The notes beneath the pieces were generated by a model. That model saw only the letters and a program-made list of their open reading frames with translations. It was not told the origin of the DNA and did no database searches. Made by a program: the position numbers and the translations under genes. Shown in pieces: positions 38,225 to 38,468 of a stretch of DNA of 38,468 nt. Position 1 is the stretch's first letter, and every line of letters starts with the position of its first letter. The DNA is from Rhodobacteraceae bacterium HLUCCA09. Lineage in GTDB: Bacteria > Pseudomonadota > Alphaproteobacteria > Rhodobacterales > Rhodobacteraceae. The DNA is taken from assembly GCA_001314685.1 (NCBI GenBank), contig LJNT01000014.1, positions 1-38,468 of the forward strand. Reading direction: 5' to 3'.

Positions 38225-38468
38225 ATGCCCCTCGACCGGATCGTGGAGCCGGTGGCCTACGGCCCCCTGCCCGACCGCGACAATTACTGGCGCACGACCG
38301 CCGAGCCGCCCGCCGTGCCGCGGCTGGAGGGCGCGCAGGAGGCCGGGTTCGCCGTTCTGGGCGCGGGCTTCACCGGCCTTTCGGCCGCGCTGAGGCTGGC
38401 CGAGGCGGGCGCAGACGTGGCGGTGATCGACGCGCACGGGCCGGGCTGGGGCGCTTCCGGCCGCAACG
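38225..38468 (+). CDS. puuB: Second PuuB-like FAD oxidoreductase (cut by the window end)
   Basis: The first 81 residues of a DAO-type flavoenzyme, continuing past the window. MPLDRIVEPVAYGPLPDRDN and YWRTTAEPPAVPRLEG are followed by the dinucleotide motif FAVLGAGFTGLSAALRLAEA, VAVIDAHGPGWGASGRN, which matches the same region of the oxidase at 29863-31167 (GASGRN is shared). It starts four bases after the puuA-like stop, so it belongs to the transporter operon and is a natural candidate for the oxidase that acts after glutamylation. The ribosome-binding site is weak. Confidence 0.8.
   Translation, partial: MPLDRIVEPVAYGPLPDRDNYWRTTAEPPAVPRLEGAQEAGFAVLGAGFTGLSAALRLAEAGADVAVIDAHGPGWGASGRN

Overview
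The window is about 38.5 kb of very GC-rich DNA, clearly alphaproteobacterial and most likely from a Rhodobacteraceae member. The evidence is the pairing of divergent fabD with rpsF-rpsR-rplI, the helicase / S4 protein / fdxA / carD neighbourhood, a single-cysteine DksA of the Rhodobacter type, the long ribosomal protein L9, and a potFGHI polyamine locus joined to glutamine-synthetase-like and oxidase genes. Almost all genes are ordinary chromosomal genes; there is no prophage, CRISPR array or large island.

Layout. 1-153: remnant of an IS256-type transposase running off the left edge, followed by about 650 bp without a recognisable gene. 811-2474 (minus): small membrane protein and fabD. 3075-4342 (plus): rpsF, rpsR, rplI. 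4474-6186: periplasmic PQQ-type sugar dehydrogenase and a convergent small secreted protein. 6316-9504 (minus): trigger factor with tRNA-Leu(UAG) just upstream, an FAD monooxygenase and dksA. 9765-14726: MoxR ATPase, MltB-type lytic transglycosylase, two-domain cupin, O-acetylhomoserine sulfhydrylase and a SIMPL protein. 14880-18297: a large, apparently frame-split envelope-spanning protein. 18478-20220: a CPA2/Kef-type antiporter pseudogene with five lesions and a lost C-terminus. 20417-25283 (minus): SUV3-like helicase, S4 RNA-binding protein, fdxA, carD. 25463-27605 (minus): ribB-ribH-nusB, translationally coupled. 27706-28963 (minus): SCP2-like protein and alpha/beta hydrolase. 29104-29718: secreted TPR protein. 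29863-38468: polyamine locus, with an aminotransferase and amino-acid-type oxidase on the minus strand and potFGHI, a puuA-like ligase and a second oxidase (cut by the right edge) on the plus strand.

How the genes work together. The right 8.6 kb is a coherent polyamine uptake and catabolism locus: PotF binds the polyamine outside, PotGHI import it, and the enzymes can either transaminate it (SpuC-like) or gamma-glutamylate and oxidise it (PuuA/PuuB-like). The riboflavin genes lead into nusB through overlapping start and stop codons. The helicase, S4 protein and CarD suggest RNA turnover, ribosome and transcription functions in a neighbourhood I recall as conserved in this family.

The most interesting signals are: (1) the 14880-18297 protein, whose N-terminus looks like the PilM/GspL cytoplasmic fold and whose C-terminus looks like a PilP/GspC periplasmic domain, with one membrane helix and long disordered linkers between; (2) two copies of an AT-rich double-hairpin element whose stems differ in sequence but keep pairing; (3) a heavily decayed antiporter; (4) a RibB whose fused cyclohydrolase-II-like domain has lost its zinc cysteines; (5) a possible leaderless promoter for the TPR protein. 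All homology statements come from reading the sequence, not from searches.
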